From Ignavibacteria bacterium (lineage in GTDB: Bacteria; Bacteroidota; Ignavibacteria; Kapaibacteriales; UBA4661): a stretch of DNA of 54,415 nt. Shown one piece after another: positions 50,219 through 54,415 of this stretch. The stretch is from assembly GCA_014654705.1 (NCBI GenBank), contig JACVZY010000038.1, positions 1 through 54,415 on the forward strand. Reading direction: 5' to 3'. The notes beneath the pieces were generated by a model. The model made no database searches. It worked only from the letters and a program-made list of their open reading frames with translations, and was not told the origin of the DNA. Every line of letters begins with the position of its first letter. Positions within the stretch are counted from its first letter, which is position 1. The position numbers were made by a program, and so were the translations under genes.

Positions 50219-53200
50219 ATGGTTTGCCAACATACTTCTGCTACTACGTGGTCTGGTTTGTTCGCTGCCGGGTTTGCAGCATTACTTCTTGCTTCTTTTT
50301 CTTCTCGGCTTCAGGCACAATCACAGGAATATCGCTTCGAGCGCCTGAGCGTTGCCGATGGTTTATCGCAGAATAGCGCATTGGCGCTTTTGTACGACCG
50401 CCAAGGCTTCCTCTGGATGGGAACATACGACGGACTGAACCGTTACGACGGTACGGGGTTTCGTGTTTTTCGCAGTAGTCGTAATGATTCAACAAGCCTT
50501 GCCAAAAACTGGGTTACGGCACTTGCAGAAGACACCCACGGCATGATGTGGGTAGGCACAAATGGAGCGGGCTTGTCCCGTTACGACCCGCGCACAGAGC
50601 GCTTTCGCACTATCACAAGCAATCCACGCAATTCCTCCTCTCTGCCAAGCAACGCAATTACCGCACTATTATCTGATAGTGCATTGGGGATTCTCTGGAT
50701 TGGCACAGATAACGGCTTGGCTTCGCTGCACCTCGCTAGCGGTGCAATCACTCGTTTCTCATCTGACCCGCAGAATCCGGCTTCTCTGCCCGGCATTGCC
50801 ATTACTGCCCTTTACAAGGATTATTCGACGGGTCGTCTCTGGATTGGTACTCGTTCAGGAATAGCAGTATGGAATCCTGCTCAAAAGCAAACTGCTCAAA
50901 AACAATCTGTTCAAGGGCAATTTGTTCAATACAATCTGCCCGATAGCATTGCACAAATTCCGGGGGTAAAGAATATTTACACTTTTTGCCTTGATAGACA
51001 AGGAACGATGTGGGTTGGCACAAAAAGCGGGCTGGTACGTCTTGACAATGCAAAAACTCCACCGTCGCCAGCGGGTGTGATTGCTAGAGAAGTTCGGTAT
51101 TACAATAATTTTATCGAAGCACCCGCAACATCGTCCGTTAATTCGGTCTTTGAAGATAGTAAGGGGCGTTTGTGGGTCGGTACAAAATTTGGACTATGCC
51201 TTTTCGACCGTGCTGCCGGACGCGCCGTTAGATTTCGCCACAATGACAATGAAGCGACCAGCCTCAGCGATGATTTTATCGGGAGTATTTGCGAAGATTC
51301 TGCGGGTATTCTGTGGGTGGGGACTTCTAACGGATTGAACAAACTGGACGCGCTTTCGCAGCGTTTTCCCGTTTATTATCGTTCGCCCCAAAGCCTTCCG
51401 GAGTTAGCAAATAACAGCATTTCCGCATTCTGCGAGGCTAGTGATGGCGCGCTCTGGATTGGCTCGGACGAGGGCATCAACGTTTGGCAGCGCCGCACCG
51501 GAGCAATGACGCTTATTTCTCAACAAACAGCCCCCGTTCTCCCTACAGACCGCATCAAATCAATCTGCCGCGACAGCACAGGAACGCTCTGGATAGGTAC
51601 AGACAAAGGTCTTGCTTCCTACAATTCCTCCTCGAAACGATGGAATTCTTTCGCCAAAGAGCTGTCGGATAAAACTATTGCTTGCCTCACTGCTGACAAT
51701 TTTGGTCGGGTATGGGTAGGAACGACCGAAGGACTGAGCGAGTACAACGTTCAGAAAGCTACATGGCGGCATTATGCGCACAATCCGGCAAATCCGCTTT
51801 CGCTCTCCAATAATCTCATTTTTGGCGTTGTGGTCAATAGTGATGGTACGGTTTGGGTTGGCACTGACGGTGGGGGATTGAACCTTCTCGACCCGCGCAC
51901 AGGCAGAGTGCAGGCTTTTCTGCGCCACAAAGCAGAGGATTCGAATAGTCTGGCAAGTGATTACATTTTATTTTTGGGAGAAGACAGGCAGCACGGTAAT
52001 TTGCTTATCGGTACCGATGGCGGCGTAAGCATTATGAACAAAGCCACAGGGCGCATCCGCTCTTACACGTTGCTTGATGGTTTGCCCAATGAAATTATCA
52101 ACGCAATACTCGCAGACGACAAAGGACGGTATTGGATAAGCACGAACAGAGGCATTACGTGTTTGGATGTTGCTTCGGGGCAAGTTCGCAATTACAGTGC
52201 TGATGACGGCTTGCAAAGCGATGAATTTACAACGAATGCGGCGCTTGTCGGAAGCGACAAAACGTTGTATTTTGGCGGTGTTTACGGGTTTAATGCGTTT
52301 TATCCCGATAGCATTCAGCGCAATAACTACGCTCCACGTGTCGTGATAACGGGTTTGAAGAAATTTAACAAGCCGATTGTTCTTGATTCATCGCTAGTTT
52401 TTGCTCAAACCCTCACGCTACCTTACTCCGACAACACGATTACCCTTGAATTTGCCGCGCTTGGTTTTAGTTTTCCCGAGCGCAACCGCTATGCCTATAA
52501 ATTGGAAGGCTTTGATGAAGACTGGATTGATGCAGGCACAAAGCACGAAGCCACATATACCAATCTCGACGGCGGCGATTACGTCTTTACCGTGAAAGCT
52601 GCCAATAGTGATGGCGTGTGGAGCAGTCATAGAGCCATTCTCAGGCTGGTGGTTGTGCCGCCGTGGTGGCGGAGTTTGTGGTTTCGTGTCATCAGTTCTG
52701 TTTGCCTTTTGGGCATAACAATCTATCTTCTTCGGCGACGATTGATAAGTGATAAAGTGCAGAATATCGAACTGGAGCGTCTCGTGCGCAAACGTACGAG
52801 AGAGCTGGAGCGCGTCACGGACAACCTTTCGGCAGCAAACGAGGAAATTAAATGCCAACTGGAGATACGCGAGCAGCAGAACGTGGAGATTGAAAGTGCA
52901 AATATGGTGCTGCAAGAAACAAATGCTCAGTTGGAGCGTTCCTACGACACCGTGCAGAAGCTCAGCGAACTGGGGCAGAAAATCACAGCCGCCCTCAACA
53001 CAGAGCGCATCGCATCATTGGCATTTGTGAGCTTTTACGAACTTTTAGATACCACCTCGTTTATCATTCAGACCCTCAGCAGCAAGGATACAAACACGCT
53101 GGAAACCATATTTTGTGTGGAGAGCGGCTTTCGGCATCAAACCATAACTCCGGCACTGGAGCGCTCCATGCACTATATCAGCGAGTCCGGCAAACAGAGA

Positions 53201-54253
53201 CGTGAAATAATCATTCACGACCTTGACGAAGAAACGTTGCTTCAGCAGCCCAATAGCTCTGACAATTCTTCGTTACCCATTGACCGAATGCGCTCGCTGG
53301 TGGCTATTCCGCTTATGTTAGAGGGAAATTTGGTAGGAGTGGTATCGGTGCAAAGTGTTCGGGCAAATACGTACTCGAAGTACGATTTGGACGTGATTCG
53401 TGTGCTTTCGTCGTATTTGGCGATTGCCCTAGAAAACGCACGCGCCTTCAAAGCGGTCGAAGAGCTAAATTCCGATAAAAATATGCTTTTGGGTGTGGTG
53501 GCGCACGACCTCAAAACGCCACTTGCGGGCATAATGATTGCCGCTTCGACTATACATTCTTACTTTGAGCGCTATACCAAAGAGCAGATACAGCACAAAA
53601 TCAGCCAAATCATTAGCGTTGCGGACAATATGACGCGGCTTATCACGGATTTGCTGGACGTAAGCGCGATTGAATCCGGGCAAATCAGTCTGGAAAACGA
53701 GAACATTGACGTACAAGCGCTCGTGCAGCGCTGCGTGGAGCAGCAACGTTCGCAAGCAGACAAAAAGCATATTCGCTTTGTAGTGCAGGCTTTGGGTGAG
53801 AACCTTCGTGTAACTGCCGATGCAAACCGCTTCGAGCAGGTTCTTGGCAACTTAATTTCTAATGCCTTGAAGTTTTCCCCAATGGGTACAAGCATCACGA
53901 TTAGCATCGGTAGCCAAGCGCTGCTTGAGCAAAATTCAGAACAGCAGGTGCAGAGCGACGCGTTGACGCTACCCAGCACGGCAGCGCGTGGCATCAACGA
54001 CCAAACACGTTTGCGCCGCAATGATATTTTCATCGCTATCGGCGATGAAGGTCCGGGTCTGAGCGACGAGGACAAAACCAAACTGTTCGGAAAATTCGCC
54101 CGGCTCTCTGCTCGCCCTACCGGCGGCGAACACTCATCGGGTCTGGGGCTGGCGATCGTCAAAAAGCTGGTAGAAGCCATGAACGGACAGGTCTGGTGTG
54201 AGTCCGAAATCGGCGAGGGCGCGCTGTTTGTGGTTGCATTGCCCGCTTCCTAA
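50219..54253 (+). CDS. two-component propeller histidine kinase (Reg_prop, Y_Y_Y, GAF)
   Basis: A sensor kinase of about 1344 residues. After a signal peptide (about 1-33, ending SRLQAQ) come about 13 beta-propeller blades of the two-component regulator type ((L/M)W(V/I)GT..GL.R/Y; residues about 45-690), a Y_Y_Y beta-sandwich (about 735-810), a transmembrane helix (about 825-843), a coiled coil, a GAF-like domain (about 895-1070), and the kinase core: H1096 in VVAHDLKTPLAG, DEGPGL and SSGLGLAIVKK. Such receptors in Bacteroidota sense polymers or surface signals. The ATPase domain carries an insertion of roughly 35 residues (about 53914-54027). Several upstream ATGs exist; 50219 begins directly at the signal peptide. 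No receiver domain is attached, unlike the hybrid forms of this family. Confidence 0.88.
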   Translation: MVCQHTSATTWSGLFAAGFAALLLASFSSRLQAQSQEYRFERLSVADGLSQNSALALLYDRQGFLWMGTYDGLNRYDGTGFRVFRSSRNDSTSLAKNWVTALAEDTHGMMWVGTNGAGLSRYDPRTERFRTITSNPRNSSSLPSNAITALLSDSALGILWIGTDNGLASLHLASGAITRFSSDPQNPASLPGIAITALYKDYSTGRLWIGTRSGIAVWNPAQKQTAQKQSVQGQFVQYNLPDSIAQIPGVKNIYTFCLDRQGTMWVGTKSGLVRLDNAKTPPSPAGVIAREVRYYNNFIEAPATSSVNSVFEDSKGRLWVGTKFGLCLFDRAAGRAVRFRHNDNEATSLSDDFIGSICEDSAGILWVGTSNGLNKLDALSQRFPVYYRSPQSLPELANNSISAFCEASDGALWIGSDEGINVWQRRTGAMTLISQQTAPVLPTDRIKSICRDSTGTLWIGTDKGLASYNSSSKRWNSFAKELSDKTIACLTADNFGRVWVGTTEGLSEYNVQKATWRHYAHNPANPLSLSNNLIFGVVVNSDGTVWVGTDGGGLNLLDPRTGRVQAFLRHKAEDSNSLASDYILFLGEDRQHGNLLIGTDGGVSIMNKATGRIRSYTLLDGLPNEIINAILADDKGRYWISTNRGITCLDVASGQVRNYSADDGLQSDEFTTNAALVGSDKTLYFGGVYGFNAFYPDSIQRNNYAPRVVITGLKKFNKPIVLDSSLVFAQTLTLPYSDNTITLEFAALGFSFPERNRYAYKLEGFDEDWIDAGTKHEATYTNLDGGDYVFTVKAANSDGVWSSHRAILRLVVVPPWWRSLWFRVISSVCLLGITIYLLRRRLISDKVQNIELERLVRKRTRELERVTDNLSAANEEIKCQLEIREQQNVEIESANMVLQETNAQLERSYDTVQKLSELGQKITAALNTERIASLAFVSFYELLDTTSFIIQTLSSKDTNTLETIFCVESGFRHQTITPALERSMHYISESGKQRREIIIHDLDEETLLQQPNSSDNSSLPIDRMRSLVAIPLMLEGNLVGVVSVQSVRANTYSKYDLDVIRVLSSYLAIALENARAFKAVEELNSDKNMLLGVVAHDLKTPLAGIMIAASTIHSYFERYTKEQIQHKISQIISVADNMTRLITDLLDVSAIESGQISLENENIDVQALVQRCVEQQRSQADKKHIRFVVQALGENLRVTADANRFEQVLGNLISNALKFSPMGTSITISIGSQALLEQNSEQQVQSDALTLPSTAARGINDQTRLRRNDIFIAIGDEGPGLSDEDKTKLFGKFARLSARPTGGEHSSGLGLAIVKKLVEAMNGQVWCESEIGEGALFVVALPAS
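50877..50936 (+). repeat. 15-bp tandem repeat inside the propeller kinase gene
   Basis: Four 15-bp units (50877, 50892, 50907 and 50922) of the form CTG(C/T)TCAA-N2-(G/A)CAA-N, with increasing divergence, encode an AQKQT-like pentapeptide between propeller blades 4 and 5. The repeat adds a Gln-rich loop and is a candidate site for slippage variation. Confidence 0.7.
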
Positions 54254-54415
54254 TACCATTTATATTGTGAACTTATTATTTCCAATTCTTTGTCAATCAA
54301 GGAGTGTGCTGCCTTGGTGAAATCATGAGTAGAAAAATTCGATGCTAATGGTATAACATCATTAGGACTTTCGCAAAAGCCGGAAAAGTGAGTAGATTAG
54401 AGTTAATTTTACCAT
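54254..54415. other. intergenic end of window, possible insertion-sequence end
   Basis: No coding sequence is evident in the last 162 bp. ATACCATT (54254-54261) is repeated inverted as AATGGTAT (54348-54355). From 54362 the sequence TTAGGACTTTCGCAAAAGCC resembles the terminal repeats of IS5-type insertion sequences (G-A-C-TTT-GCAAAA). The window ends before any transposase would appear. Confidence 0.3.

Noticed and set aside
1-54415. CRISPR arrays, tRNA or rRNA genes, integrase or phage genes
   Set aside because: No regularly spaced repeats, cloverleaf arms, rRNA-like segments or recombinase motifs were found on reading both strands.

Overview
The window looks like chromosomal DNA from a non-photosynthetic member of the Bacteroidota/Chlorobiota (FCB) group, possibly an Ignavibacteria- or Kapabacteria-like lineage. 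The reasons are two large secreted proteins with type IX secretion (T9SS) C-terminal sorting domains, a PorD-like (DUF4835) T9SS protein, a TonB receptor paired with a DUF4249 lipoprotein, many Bacteroidota-style lipoproteins, and starts that mostly lack a clear Shine-Dalgarno sequence. The lineage is inferred; no rRNA or tRNA gene was recognised. I see no phage, CRISPR array or complete insertion sequence.

Layout. 1-9.2 kb (+): an envelope region with a DoxX protein, a TPR gene broken by an internal deletion, a REP-like palindromic repeat, a secreted protein with two retropepsin-like halves, small NTF2-like lipoproteins, an unknown lipoprotein overlapping a 1017-residue IgGFc-binding-like T9SS cargo protein, and an SMP-30-like lipoprotein. 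9.6-14.3 kb (-): a bestrophin-like channel, argS and a TPR/thioredoxin-fold protein. 14.5-16.6 kb (+): a membrane adenylate cyclase overlapping a MocA-like nucleotidyltransferase. 16.7-23.3 kb: DUF4249 plus TonB receptor (-), a TetR regulator with a clear operator (+) and an HBM-type histidine kinase (-). 23.6-29.1 kb (+): a CUB/BNR/cohesin-like T9SS cargo protein followed after 3 bp by an OmpA-family protein. 29.1-33.4 kb: an orphan ModB permease, a Rieske ferredoxin, QueG, a probable alpha/beta-hydrolase pseudoenzyme and PnuC.

33.7-37.4 kb (+) is the most unusual locus. It is a two-gene pair of a DndD-like SMC ATPase and a HerA-type ATPase whose N-terminus may be DndE-like. No dndA, dndB or dndC lies nearby. 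Tandem 18-bp repeats precede it and a strong hairpin follows it, so it looks like a self-contained DNA-processing or defence module. 37.6-40.9 kb holds a methionine-type aminotransferase, two NAD(P)-binding oxidoreductases and an HxlR regulator with overlapping operator-like repeats. 40.9-44.2 kb holds a helix-hairpin-helix envelope protein divergent from porD.

44.2-54.3 kb (+) is a signalling array: TPR-adenylate cyclase, histidine kinase, TPR-adenylate cyclase, and a two-component propeller/GAF histidine kinase. With the cyclase at 14.5 kb and the kinase at 21.4 kb, the window encodes three adenylate cyclases and three histidine kinases but no response regulator. The cyclases and kinases are clearly paralogous and point to an expanded sensory network.
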